Source: Seiridium cupressi
Lineage: Eukaryota > Ascomycota > Sordariomycetes > Amphisphaeriales > Sporocadaceae
Length of the DNA: 64,000 nt
Direction of reading: 5' to 3'
NCBI GenBank assembly: GCA_036674765.1
Contig: JARVKI010000146.1
Span: forward strand, 1-64,000
This document shows positions 35,092 through 46,491 of the stretch, one piece after another; positions within the stretch are counted from its first letter, which is position 1; each line of letters starts with the position of its first letter. Made by a program: the position numbers and the translations under genes. The notes under the pieces were generated by a model, which saw only the letters and a list, made by a program, of their open reading frames with translations, had not been told where the DNA came from and did not search any database.

Positions 35092-35799
35092 GTGATTCTC
35101 GATACTAAAGATGCGCTGAACTCACCACAGGGAAAATTCAACTCGATTTCCTTGCATCTATTCCATTATCCCCTGTTTTACGGTCTCCTCCGCTTCGCAG
35201 CCGTCAACAAACTCCATTTGCTTCTGCAGGACATTACAGCAAGAATGTATCCAACGAATAATCATAAGAAACTAGCTTTGGACTATTTAGTATCATCTAT
35301 AGTCTCAACTAGTGATCGGGCACGCACTCCCGATGATGTTCATTTTACACGATCAATCGCTTCCTTATCAAGTCTTGGATTCGACCTCTCAGCATTTTCG
35401 CAGAATCTCTTCTTTATGTTGTTAACTGTGGACTCGTCCCCAAAGTTCGTTTTTGCGCGTCTGAGCTTAGGCCCGCATAAACTAGCTACTACGCTGCTGA
35501 TATATGAGCCCGACGCAGTCAACGTCATCCGCTCTCTGGAAGATGAAGCTGGCGTGGCAGTATACGTTTTCGACGTGAACGAGTGACTCATACAAAATGG
35601 CATGAACCCCTCAGCTACCGACAAACATAATAGAAGTCTGGTTGAGTGTGCTACGCTGTATTGGGCGGACGAAGGAAACGGCCAACTTGTGGATGAAAGG
35701 GTTGATCTGGCCCTGGTCATCACATCCGTGCTTGAAGCAGGAGGTTTACCCGTATCAATGACAGCCGCGATATGGCATAAGGCACGACGTCAGCTATGA
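35092..35799 (+). pseudogene. Ankyrin/STAND-type gene remnant with internal TGA
   Basis: A frame of 164 codons (KFNSISLHLFHYPLFYGLLRF... to VYVFDVNE) runs into TGA at 35584-35586 and stays open for another 70 codons (LIQNGMNPSATDKHNRSL... to KARRQL, stop at 35797-35799). LIQNGMNPSATDKHNRSLVE and ITSVLEAGG resemble ankyrin-type helices, and the TGA sits where Trp (TGG) would be normal before LIQNG. The beginning and the end are not identifiable, so this looks like a C-terminal remnant of a larger ankyrin or STAND protein rather than a gene of its own. I do not recognise the first 100 residues. It lies between two other damaged genes. Confidence 0.45.
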
Positions 35800-36664
35800 A
35801 GTGAGCTCTCTTCGTTAGGCAAACACCCTGCAATTGGTTTTTACGCACCTCTCTCCAAAGCACTAGATGCGGCTTTCTCTGGCCCATTGGTGAACTCACA
35901 GTCCGCCTCGGCCAGCACACATTTGGGGCAGCATCAAAGACCCGAAGAATCGGTCTCGGCTTGCAAAATTTTGACGACGAGAATGAAGCGGGATTTTTAG
36001 CTATCTCCAGAATAGACACATACTCCAGCGCAACACCCTAATATGCTCTAAGTCTACTTGGGATCTGCAACTTCTGCCGTATATAGCACATCACGAGAGA
36101 TAAAGCAGCGGTAGCGTTAGGTAGCGGCAAGATCAATATGGAGCGATTTGCAATCTAGTAAGTCAAACATTGTGCACGATTTCACGGCTATCGACATTGT
36201 TCTCGGAATTTCCCGCTCATATTGCTGTTGATGGTGATATTTGATGTGTATAGGACGTGAAAACAACATCAGCCCCTAAGGTCAATAAGATGATCAACCC
36301 ACTGGTCATCAAGTTGCTATCTAGACGCCCTTCGACGGGTAAATTACCACTCCAATAACCTGTGGCTCAGGCTGTCCAACAGTGAGCAACAGCTTTAGCA
36401 GGTGAGTCCCGACGAGACTTAGATAGAGCGGGGTGGCTCCGTAGCTGAAAGCTGAACGACGGCCTGCTATGATTGGAAAGCTGAGCCCACGCAGTCTGGG
36501 TCGTCCACTGTCCTAGCGGTCTGTTGGGCGCTGCATATCGCCCAATCCTGCTAACGACGCTATTTCATCGGCTGGGAAACGTAAAGGCTAACAGTTTATA
36601 TCAATAACAATGGAATAGAGTTAAGAATATGATAAGAAAGTTGCCTCCTAACCTAAACAGTCAC
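35800..36664. other. Intergenic, no gene recognised
   Basis: Short frames only. This is the 3' flank of the HET gene on the minus strand and possible further decay of the ankyrin-like remnant. Confidence 0.5.
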
Positions 36665-39112
36665 CTACCGTAAGATAGACTGAAGTACCATCTCATCAAA
36701 TTTCCAGTCTTTAATCGTCGTATCCTTAGGACTCACTGCGACTGTGCGGCCGATGTCGCCAACCCAGCAATTCGCTGAAGAGTAGGTACTCCCGCTGTAC
36801 CAGTGTTTCATCAACGGACATGATTCACCGTCCGCCATAAGGGTGGTAATCTCCGCCAATTCGCCTTGAAATTCTGACCCATGACTGATATTGACCACTC
36901 CTAAACGCTGACAGCCTCCACCCTTCGCCGGTTTGACCACCAGAAGTCCGATGTTGCCTCCACATCCCAGGACGATGCCCATGCACCCGATGGCATCGTT
37001 CTCAGGCTTCTGCTCCATTGCTTCGCTCTCACTATCCAAGTTCAGATACGCGAAGACGGTGCAGTCATCGATACGTACATCACGCAGGGTGACCTTTCCA
37101 AGATCTCTTGCTATGTAATACCCATCGCTCATCAGCCGATTCTTGTCCCGCGGGTTACTGATTTTCACAACCTTGACTGGTACAGTTATTGCTTCAAGAA
37201 AGATGTCTCGCGGCTGGGGAGTGAACGGTACGCGTCAGGAGCCTAACAAGGACACTATTTCTGTCCAAGGCGCGATTCTTTTCTCTTGAGGTATTATCGC
37301 GCCTATTATCCTAGGAGCTCTCTGGTTCGGATCGCAGGTACACCCATAGTAGTTTGAAATGGAGGGCAATTTGGAAACAGGGCCCTCCCATCCAACCCAA
37401 GTCCAGCTCGGGAAGTCAGAGCGTCGTTTGTTGTTGTCCCTGCCATGTGTCCAGAGCAGGGAATTCATGAAGCAATGTTCCGGCCTCCAAGACTTGCCCT
37501 CCAGTGGGTTGCTTGGCTGGGGTTCGATGGTTGTTTCTGCTTCCTCTCGCCCGGGAAGCTGGGCTTCATGAAAAGCATCTGCATGATGTGCCCGAGCGCG
37601 TGTGAGACGCACATAGTCTCCTGCAAAGGGACGTGAGTGCAGATCGAACTCTGTTGTAAAGGGAAGTCCCCACCAGCATCGAAAGCTGGGGTTGAGGGTT
37701 TCGAAGTAAGCTAAAACCCCAAGAAAACCATTAAGTGAATCCATGTCGAACGAGAGCTTTCGTCGCGCGTAGTCTGATGTGCAAAGCCACAACGAGGTGA
37801 GCCCAACTGAAGACGTGGGTATGGTAAAAATTGATCGGTCTACTAGGTTGAGAAAAGAACTCTTATCATCAGTGTGCCAGTCGTCTAGCGCTGGAGGCAA
37901 CGCTTCAAGACATTGCATGCCGTTACACTCGAAGTACACCTGCTCATCAGTGAAAAAGATACGTCTCCGGGATAAGATCGCTTCTTGATATGTCCAACCG
38001 CGCGTCATCCATGAAGACCTCTTGATGAGGGTGTGTGAGTGTGGCAATGTTGTAAACAGTGTGATGTTTCCAAGCTGTACAGAAGTCTGCTTGATCCGGC
38101 TTACGTTGCCAATGCCAGGAAGTCCGTGAGAGGCGTCACCGCCAGCAGCGACCAAGGTAGCGCAAGCATTCTGGTAAATGATATCCATCCTGCTGATCTG
38201 AGCGTGCTTTATCCTAGGGTCATCCGGGATACAGTAACGGTCCACCCACAGATATTGGATACCCAACTGTCTCGTTGCGAGAATAGCATCCGAGACCGTC
38301 TTCGGCAAGCGGTCGACAAGCAACTTTCTCCCCAACACATCGGTTCCCGAAGGTTGACCTCGACCCCAGACATAGCTCAGAGCGACATATTCGGACTCTA
38401 TTGGCGCAACGACAATGGAATCGGTTGTGCAGTCGATGAGCTGGAAGTGGTCGACTGTCCCTCGCGTCCCGTGAGTGCGACACTGTCTGTGGTGTTTCTC
38501 GCAGTATTCCAGCCAGTTCCGTATCAATGCGACGTCCGCCTGCTGGTGATCGAGTACTCGGCCCCTCCCTTCATTCCCTCGGCCATCTGTATAGCACCAG
38601 GAAATCATTCCATTCAGCCTTACATCCGCTGTCAGCTCGGCCGTTGAGCATTCGTCTTGCTCGTGGTCCTTCGTGACCGCCAAATACAATAGTCCCAGCT
38701 CTCTGTTGCGCAGCGTTTCGCGATCCAACTCCACTGGAGGGCCAGCACGCTTCACGACCACGTGGTCTATTTCAGGCGTGCCCCAATCATGAGCATTCAT
38801 GAGACTCCGAGCTACCATTCGCAACGCGTACGGTGTACGAATATCATGATCATGGTTCCCGAATGCCTAGCGAAATATCGCGCAGAGAGGGCATGAGCGG
38901 GACCAATGGGTGGAGTTCTCCCAGGCGAAGAATTTGAATTGCGTATATTGACTGTAACGAACCGACGTGCTTTGTGGCATGGAGAGAACGCGGTCGAGAT
39001 CTAGTTTCGAACATGTTAGGCATAGGGATTGGCCACCTGCCGGCGTGTTGGCTACGGGGCGGAAACCATTATATGGTCCTTGTCCCCAGAGACTCGGTAA
39101 CTGGTTCGACAT
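36665..39112 (-). pseudogene. HET-domain (heterokaryon incompatibility) gene, disrupted
   Basis: From ATG 39112 the first 81 codons include CLTCSKLDLDRVL and SRSCPLCAIFR and then hit TAG at 38867-38869; the same frame continues AFGNHDHDIRTPYALR into 529 more codons. These carry the HET domain: YVALSYVWG, YLWVDRYCIPDD and SSWMTRGWTYQEAIL, followed by PSWTWVGWEG. The 529-codon stretch stops at TGA 37235-37237. The C-terminal part (LTRTVHSPAARHLLEAITVP, DKNRLMSDGYYIARDL, WKFDEMVLQSILR) lies in another frame down to 36665. The best transition point is the AAAA run near 37285, or an intron I could not define. The amber codon is one C-to-T change from CAG (Gln). HET proteins mediate vegetative incompatibility and non-self-triggered cell death in Pezizomycotina. 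With an amber codon before the HET domain this allele is probably null, unless translation starts at an internal Met such as 38815. Confidence 0.8.
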
Positions 39113-39776
39113 ATTGTCACCAAGGTAGGGTCGGAGGATGGTTGAAATTTCTGCAATTTAAGTCGATAGATTCACAAGACTATATGTATGCCATGTATTG
39201 AGTTGAGCTGTAGGAGACAGATTATCTAGAGCGGGGGTGGCGCCTGTGCTTCGCCCTCGAGCTGAAACCCAGCCTGTACTGCACCATCAGCAGGTGAGGC
39301 CCCCTTGGTGAAGTCGTTGTACGTACGTTGTGTCGAAGACTTACTAATCAACCAGGGGTGACCTCTGCTACATTCTCTATCGCATCAAAGCATGCGGGGG
39401 ACTCTGTTTCTTTTTTCTTTTTTTCTTAGTTTTTAAATCTCTATTTCTGTCCAGATTTCCGTAGTATGTCTCTCCTCCAAAAGTTCTCATCCCATGTCAA
39501 GGGGCTGAAAGCCAGCCTAATCTAACCGAGTTCGGAGGGCATATTGGCGTGTTCGGGCTTTCCCGGGTGGAGAAAAGTTGATTTTTAGGACACTGTGGCG
39601 GGGTTATTTGAGTTGATTGACTGTCTGAAGAATAACATCATTAGCCACCTAATTCGAGTACGCAATGGCGTAACGGCGCCGACATTTCAACTAACCTACT
39701 GCAGTATCTACCTTGTTAAAGTACTTGGCTTTTGTAGCGACTATATAGAAGGGATTACCGCAAAGAAGCCAGGTGA
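39113..39776. other. Intergenic, no gene recognised
   Basis: Promoter side of the HET gene and 3' flank of the kinase-ankyrin gene. A T-rich run at 39410-39440 is the only notable feature. Confidence 0.55.
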
Positions 39777-42572
39777 CTATTGGGGAACCTCAACTTGGAT
39801 GAAGTGCAACTCCGGTTTAAAGTTCACAATCCACAACTTCCCCAGCCCTCCCGGATCCATTTTCGACAGAGCCGTGTCAAGTTCTTGTTGCCATGCTCCA
39901 TTTTTATGCCTGCCTATGGAGAGAAGTTCGCAGACCACGGTGCTCGCGTTGTACAGATCTTCCCAGGCATTTGGAACAACGTTGTGGTCCTCATCGTAGA
40001 TAGGTGCATCAATTGTGGCAGGAGCTTCCTCGATATTCTCTTGGGCATCTCGGACGGCGGCATCTGACACTAGCGCGCCGTGCCGGAGAAATTGGTAAAC
40101 AGCACGTACATTGCTGGAGCCAACTGCGTACTTGAAGGCCGAACCATCGTATACGTCTTCGTCTCCAAGACTGGCACCATTTTGAAGAAGCAAGTCCAGA
40201 ATGGAAATTGGCGTCGCGGGACTTGAGGGGATGGTAGCAAGCGTGATCAGGCTTAACCCGTCTGGAGTGGGACAATTTGGATCAGCTCCTTGGTCCAGAA
40301 GCACCTCGAGTGTTTTCCAGGAGCCGCACGCCATTGCTGTGAAAGCAACAGTCCAGCCCTCACATTTCCCCTCGACGGGGAAAGACTCGAGCACCGAGGT
40401 AAGCCTGCCTTCCTTCTTCAGGTGATCACAGAGAGATCCGACGAGACTTGGATCGTCATGGCGATTGGCTAGATGCAAGCCTGAGAGTAAACTGCCCTTG
40501 GCCTCGACAATCTGCCCACCTTGTGCTAGGAAGTACTCGACTATGAGGGGTCGCAGAAACAGAATGGCATGGTCTAGATGGCTCATGTCTTCCCAGGTGT
40601 CATTTGGTAGCACTTTGTACTCACTGCAGAGATATCGCACGATATCCATGCTACCGTGGAAGATCGCAGCAGCCATAAGGCGAGTAGTTTCTTTAAACTG
40701 CAACGTTTCATCGCGGGCCAGAATCATGAACTCTTCTAGGGAATTATCGAAGACGCTGCGTTCGATCGGAGACGACTTTTCCACCATCGACAAGTCATAT
40801 GCATCAGAATCAACCATGTCAAGATCGGCTTTCCGGTTAGCTGTAAATCGATGGAATTGCCGTAACCCATCCGCCTCGCTAGCATCATCGCTGGCACCAT
40901 CGCTAACACCATCACTGGCATAGCCTGGTGGCGTGTCCTTTTTCTGTCTTCGTCTCTCAAAACGGTGGAAATCAAGTGGGCCGCCAAGCCACACCAGAAT
41001 GTTAGCACTGTCCTCGTCGGGCATCAAGGCGAAATCTTGTAACACATGGAAGAGGGTAGCTTGGCCCACGGTAGGAGACTCGAAGGAACGATGAGATAAT
41101 CTCAGGATGCACGTGCCGAACTCCTCCAAGACACCGACAGCATCGCTGTCAAGCATGATCGCCGTGACGGCGGGATGGGATCCAAGTTCTATAGCTTTTA
41201 GAAGCCATTGAATCTTAGCGACTGTCTTCCAAGGACCTTCGATCGGTGCTCCAACTGCACCGGAGTAGAGCCCGGCCAGCGTAATGGCACTACGGATGGC
41301 CTGGTGTGCATCTGAGGGGTTCGCGTATTCAAGGCGTAACTTAGCGATCAGATGTGTGGGTAGTGGGAGCTGGCTCAACGCCTTAACCTAGCTCTTTAGT
41401 CAGCAGCAGTCAACATACGATTAACGAAATTCGACTTACTCTAGGGTTGGCAGGATCATCCAACAAGTCTTCCTCAACCATATTTACTAGTGCTCGGAGG
41501 TCACTGAGAGCGTCAGCATTTGCGTTCCAGGATTTGTTCAGCGGTAATACCTCATCTCAGCCTCCGGATTGGCACTGAACAACACTTCCAGTATTAACGG
41601 ACGTTGTTTCGGATCAGCCATTAGACACTTCTCCATCGCGTCTAGGAACATTGGAATCTTATTTCCAGGCGTGACCCCTTTCAGAAGATAGCTCGCTGCT
41701 CCAGCCTTGTGTTGGATATCGAATTGGTCCTCGCCAGGAAATGGCTTCTCTCGACAGCGAGTCATTATGGACCAGAGTATGAGACCATAATTGTATACGT
41801 CGCGAGATTGCTTATTGACGTCGGAGGAAAACTCACTGCCGTTGAGATACTCCGGCGCACAGTACCAGCGGGATCCTTTAATGATTGGTGAAGCATTCGA
41901 AGAAACACCGCACGTGCCCAGATCGGCAACCGTAGCGGTGGTTTCGCCGTCTCGTAGATATAGAAGTATATTGTCTGGTTTCAAATCCCCATGTGTCAAT
42001 CCACACGCATGTAGCGCAGCAAGGCCATGTGCAATATCGAACGCGAACTTCGTCAACTCAGCCGATCGGAGAGCGTCTGTCTCCTTAGCCACCATATACT
42101 GTTGTAGATCGGATAAGGCGAGCTCGAAGACCACGCCGGGTCGAATCCCTGCTGGCTGCTGCTCTTCGCGAAAGAACACGCCGAGTACCCGAGGCAAGTT
42201 TGGGTGGTCCCTTAGCTTTGCGTTCGCCAGGGTCCGTAGTTCTTGAATGATACTGGTGAGACTGCTGTGCTGGAGGCTGCCCTCCACAGCCTTGTTCTCT
42301 CTGGTGAAGGACGCATTCGGTTGCTTGACCGCGAAGACTTTCCCTGGACTCGTGAGGAAATCGGCTCGGTAGGTCGTTGAATAAGAACCAGACCCTAGAT
42401 GCTCCCAGGAGCTGACATCGAATGCGTCCTCAGGGAACACCCGGACCCCAAGTGCACTGACGTATGAAAGGAGGTTCCGGTAGCCAACGAGTTGATGCTG
42501 CGTTTGAAGACTGATAATCGTCACTTCAAGGTCAGAGAGCCGGAATTCATGGGAGCTACCTGTACTACCCAT
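39777..42572 (-). CDS. Protein kinase fused to ankyrin-repeat C-terminus
   Basis: Three exons, 42572-41551, 41503-41440 and 41387-39777, encode 898 residues. Introns are 47 bases (GTATTA...CTCAG, branch GCTGAC) and 52 bases (GTAAGT...GCTAG). Residues about 55-340 form a protein kinase domain: glycine loop LGSGSYSTTY (59-68), VAIK-type lysine in FAVK (Lys83), catalytic loop HGDLKPDN (194-201), DLG in place of DFG (217-219), and YCAPEYLNG. HGD in place of HRD and DLG in place of DFG are also seen in active tyrosine-kinase-like and other kinases, so activity is plausible. After about residue 350 the protein changes to a helical, ankyrin-like region with an acidic Ser/Asp-rich insert; clear repeat segments are GWTVAFTAMACGSWKTLEVLLDQGADPN and ISILDLLLQNGAS. 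It is transcribed divergently from the hydrolase-pseudokinase gene 379 bases away. The architecture suggests signalling with a protein-binding module; substrate unknown. All frames are intact. Confidence 0.88.
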
Positions 42573-42951
42573 GAGGTCCGGTGAGACACTATCGTAACAG
42601 GGTATTTTAACGGTGCGGCTGTTTTTATGGTGTCAAATAACTGGTTAGCGGTAATATTTCACTGCTGAAAATCGATATCTGCTTCCTGCGACAGTCTGAC
42701 TGGAGGTTGGTAGTCAAGAAGTTGTTGGGTTTTGGTTGGGTCTGCCTCTGAAGCTGAAGCTGTCAGCGCTCTGACTGCGGCTGAATATGTGACACATGTG
42801 TGCAGACCAATACGAGTCGTCCGCTTCAGCCCCTCATCCGCGGGGTTGTTAATTTCATACCCAGCCTCCATTCCCTCCCAACTAATTTACTACACAGCAA
42901 TTCAGGCTTGATACTAACTTGGGTTCAGGAAACATCTTACACATCGTGGCA
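42573..42951. promoter_or_regulatory. Shared bidirectional promoter region of the kinase/hydrolase pair
   Basis: 379 bases separate the two divergent start codons. It holds a perfect 10-base palindrome ACACATGTGT at 42792-42801, roughly in the middle, a candidate site for a dimeric regulator. No TATA box is obvious on either strand. Co-regulation is inferred from the arrangement. Confidence 0.5.
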
Positions 42952-45402
42952 ATGCAGCGCGCATGGACGTTTCGGGTACAAGGGCTCCCGCTGTATGTAA
43001 GTACTGAGAAGCTTGCTAGTCATCTCAAAGGTTTCATTCCGCCCGAGGAGCGGCAAGACTTTCGGTGCGATACATTCCTGGTCCCTGCTTGCCATCCAGC
43101 GCAAATCACCAGAGTTGCACTCGTACAATTCCGTCCGAAGCCACCCGCCTACCTTTCGCATCTTGTGAATGATAAGACTGGCATGGCAGAGTTTCATAGC
43201 CACATCGACGATTGGATCATCAGTTTAGATTCGGGCTTCTTCGGCCTCACGCAAATATCGGATAAGCCCCGAGAAGAGACAGAATTGGAGTGTGTATTTT
43301 ATTAGACCTCGCCTCGTTGTGCAATACTCACAAGAAGCCAGTATCGTGTTCATCACAGGCTTAGATGGCCATGCGTACGGCTCATGGACCGCGCGCCAGT
43401 CAGGGGTGACGTGGCCGCGCGACTTTTTAAGGGTCGACCTCCCTCAAGCCAGAGTCATGACTTACGGTTACAACACGAAACTATCGAACGTCATGCTACA
43501 TACTTTCGACGACTTTGTTACGGATTTCCTGTCCTGCATCGAACTTGATCGCGACTCTAACGAAGTGGGTGTATCGCGGACTGCTGCGAAGGAACTGCAC
43601 TAAGAAGCTGTGTAGAGCATCAATCGGCCTCTTGTATTGGTCGGTCACAGTTATGGTGCAAGGCTAATCACGAAGGTTGGAGACCTGTTGTTCCAATCCA
43701 ATATGCTGTCTGACCTCGTTCGCAGGTTCTGGTGAAGTGCAAGGTGCTCGATAGAAGCACATTCCACAGGAGTCTTCTAGCGTCGCTGAAGATAATCATC
43801 TTCTTTGGCGCACCTCACCGTGGAATATTCACGGATGACATCGAGGAGTATCTAAACGCGACCTTACCGGACTCCAAAGTCAGTGGCGCCCGTAAGAGCT
43901 TAGTGGCCGAACTCCGACCTGGCAACGACGCTGCGGAGAGGGAGCTCCAGGACTTTAAGGACCTCTTGGGCGACGAAGTGAAACCTCAGATAATATCGGT
44001 GTACGAACGCAATCCCAGCCGGAGATTGGTAGGGAAAGATCCACCTGGCTCCCACAACGATGTTAAGACAGCGTCGGCCCACGCCAACTCCTGGAAACGT
44101 GATGGTGAACCATATGCTCCACTGGATAATCGTTCTGACCTTTTGGGACTTCCGTATTCAATGGAAAAGCGCATTCCATACGACGCAGACCACTCTAACC
44201 TCACGAAATTCGACACAAGAAACCTCGCCTATCATTTGATTCTTCGAGATCTTGATAGGCTCTGTGCGGCGCTTCATGCGAGCCGGGAGGGGTGGTCACC
44301 TAAAGCTCAAGGACTGCTGGCTGCTCAAGAAGTCCAGCGGCCAATCACTCAAACTGATTCAGCGCTGGGAGAAGCAGAACCGAGACGGTTTCCCTACGAT
44401 GCTCTATATTTTCCCAACAACACAGAATTGGAGCAAGATCGAGAGAACCCCCATTGGCTTGATCGAGTCCTTCATTTCTTCGTCAATCGGCGAGATCTTG
44501 CCCTTAAGCCAAGGAGATTCGGGATTCTAGAGCATGATGGCCAACTGGAGAAGGTCATGGTAGAGTTTCGTCCCTATCCAGAAGATGCGCGGTTGTCAGA
44601 ATATCTCGAGCGTCAAGAAAGGTTTTACAGCCTGGCGCAATTGGTCCTCGGAAGGTCGCGCCAGCGCTCGGTAGTTCCTCTTCGAGGTATTTCCAATATG
44701 AGTGACTCTTCGACGCCGTGTTTTCTCCTAATCTATCGTGCAGATCGACTGGTCGCATTAGATGCGGCGTTTGGATTGCTCAGCATACCAACTATCAAGG
44801 AGCGGATATGGCTTGCTCTGAAGTACGCGGAAGCGGTGGAAGCCTTGCATACCAGGGAGATATGCCACGGCTTGATCAATCCATATAACCTGTACCTTCA
44901 GCTTCCGGAAGCTAAAGGGGGCGTCGGTTCCTCAACTGCAAAGCTACACAGTCTGGAGGGAACATTTCCAATGCTAGCTGGCTTCGATGTAGCTCGACCA
45001 TCCATAAACGGTATGATGTCCGACCTGCTCGATGTCGAGGACCCAGATTGGAGAGTCTACCTGCATGAGGATCGGCTCGAACCTGGTCCTGAGAAGCAGC
45101 GCCAGCAATTTGAACACGACATATTTTCTCTCGGAATGGTGTTTATTGTGATTGGACTCTGGATGCCACTCTCCGCCCTCAAGAAGTATCATTCCTATGC
45201 AGACGAGCGAAAGAGACGCAAGTTCTGCACGCAGTTAAGGCATAGTTTCAAGTCCGAGGATCCCGAAATTGGTGTTCCATTGGCTTATCAACACGTAATC
45301 TCATATTGTCTCGGGAAGGGAACAATATATAACGAGAATGTACGTCCGATTATGAATAGGGTCGTTGTCGAGCTTGCCAATTTACATGGTAGTTTGGCAT
45401 GA
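42952..45402 (+). CDS. Alpha/beta-hydrolase (SesB-like) fused to a kinase-like domain
   Basis: Four exons are proposed: 42952-43291, 43338-43564, 43616-43675 and 43726-45402, giving 767 residues. Introns are 46, 51 and 50 bases; the second (GTGGGT...TGTAG) removes an otherwise in-frame TAA and TAG, and the third has a CTGAC branch site. The N-terminal part (MQRAWTFRVQGLPLYVS... FFGLTQISD) leads to IVFITGLDGHAYGSW, DLPQARVMTYGYNTKLS and the nucleophile elbow GHSYG (199-203, Ser201), then IIFFGAPHRGI: the signature order of fungal SesB/SERAC1-like serine hydrolases, often the effector domain of STAND proteins. Residues about 420-767 resemble a protein kinase C-lobe: YAEAVEALHTREICHGLINPYNLYL, FDVARP and HDIFSLGMVFIVIGLW, as in kinase-like domains of fungal Helo proteins. 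The catalytic loop reads HGLINPYN, lacking the Asp, so this half is probably a pseudokinase. No NACHT or NB-ARC is present. Confidence 0.82.
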
Positions 45403-46150
45403 CTTAACTCGAGCTCCTCACATACAGGTGATGCGACAGCCGGCCAAGACTGCGAAAAAGAAAATTGTTACTGGTTTTAGGAACCGATATATAAATACCT
45501 TAACGTTTTTCTGATCCGTTTCGGGGTATTGAAGGCATAGTAGAGAGTACCGAGAGGACCAAGAACGCGGATAGAAATGCTAATGCAGACCAATGGCTTA
45601 ATATCAGAAACACGATCAAGCCTAGTTCCGTTGGGAAACCCAGTGCGACTCTTTTTCTTTAGCCTATGCTAGTTACTGAGTCACGTTATTCGTTCCGGCG
45701 TGTCTCGTCAGATATTTATGCGTAATGTACACATGTAACATGAGTCTAGAATGAGGCTCTCGCGCACGGACCAGTCCAATATTCCATGCTGCTTATGTGC
45801 ATTGTATTACCTCGTGCGCTCTGGTCACTCTTACCCCGCTTGCTTTGCCGGTCTTCGCACTCAGGAGAGAGTAGATCCCATTGCGGCTCTCAGCCTGGCT
45901 GCTAACATTGTTCAATTGTCCGAATTTGATGAACCTCCCTGAGCCACTGGAATGTTCGCTATGGCTGTTCCATAAGGTATCTCGCCACTTATAGGATTTG
46001 TAATGAGCAATACTCAAAGTATGCGAACACTGTCGGAAACTAGATTTTGGGCTATTGTGCCGATATTACATTGGTTGTGGCCATGGGTCCTTGATTGCTC
46101 AGATGTACGGCGCTACTGCACTATATACTACCGCTTTTATCAGTCAAACC
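45403..46150. other. Intergenic, no gene recognised
   Basis: 3' flanks of the hydrolase gene and of the rhodopsin remnant; no supported coding frame. Confidence 0.55.
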
Positions 46151-46491
46151 TTAGACGATTTGATATCGACTATATCCCTGTTTAAGTTCGTTGCCTGTTT
46201 CCGCACTGCTAGTCTCGATATTCACTACCGTCGATCGGACAATCCCGCTCTGCGGCGTGCCGCTCTTGACCAAGCTCTGCTCATCATCCAGTCGTTCCCA
46301 CTGACCCGGCTCGCCTAGTTTCTTGGGATTCTGCACGTTCAAAGCCTGGGATGAAAGTGTTGCCAACTGTGTGCCCTTTGAATTGTTGTAATTCAAGTCT
46401 GACTGACCCGTGCGGGACCGGAACACGGAGTACATGTTTTTCATCAGCCGGCGAAGCGGAGGTAGTGAGCATGCGACAATTCCAAGACCAA
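46151..46491 (-). pseudogene. C-terminal remnant of a rhodopsin-domain membrane protein
   Basis: The minus-strand frame from 46491 to the stop at 46151 reads ELEVGLGIVACSLPPLRRL, the last membrane segment of the fungal rhodopsin-domain family (typical pattern: E-x-G-x-x-I-x-A-x-x-L-P-x-L-R), and then a polar tail with KNMYSVFRSRTG and GQWERLDDEQSL and a final ...TGNELKQG. Upstream, where six earlier helices should be, I find no matching sequence before the acyltransferase gene on the other strand begins at 46934. The piece therefore looks truncated. It is a second, separate copy of the family decayed at 28.8-30.2 kb. Confidence 0.5.

Noticed and set aside
43601..43615. TAA and TAG in the hydrolase gene as pseudogene lesions
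   Set aside because: A 51-base intron with acceptable signals removes both and improves the match to the family; the gene is treated as intact.
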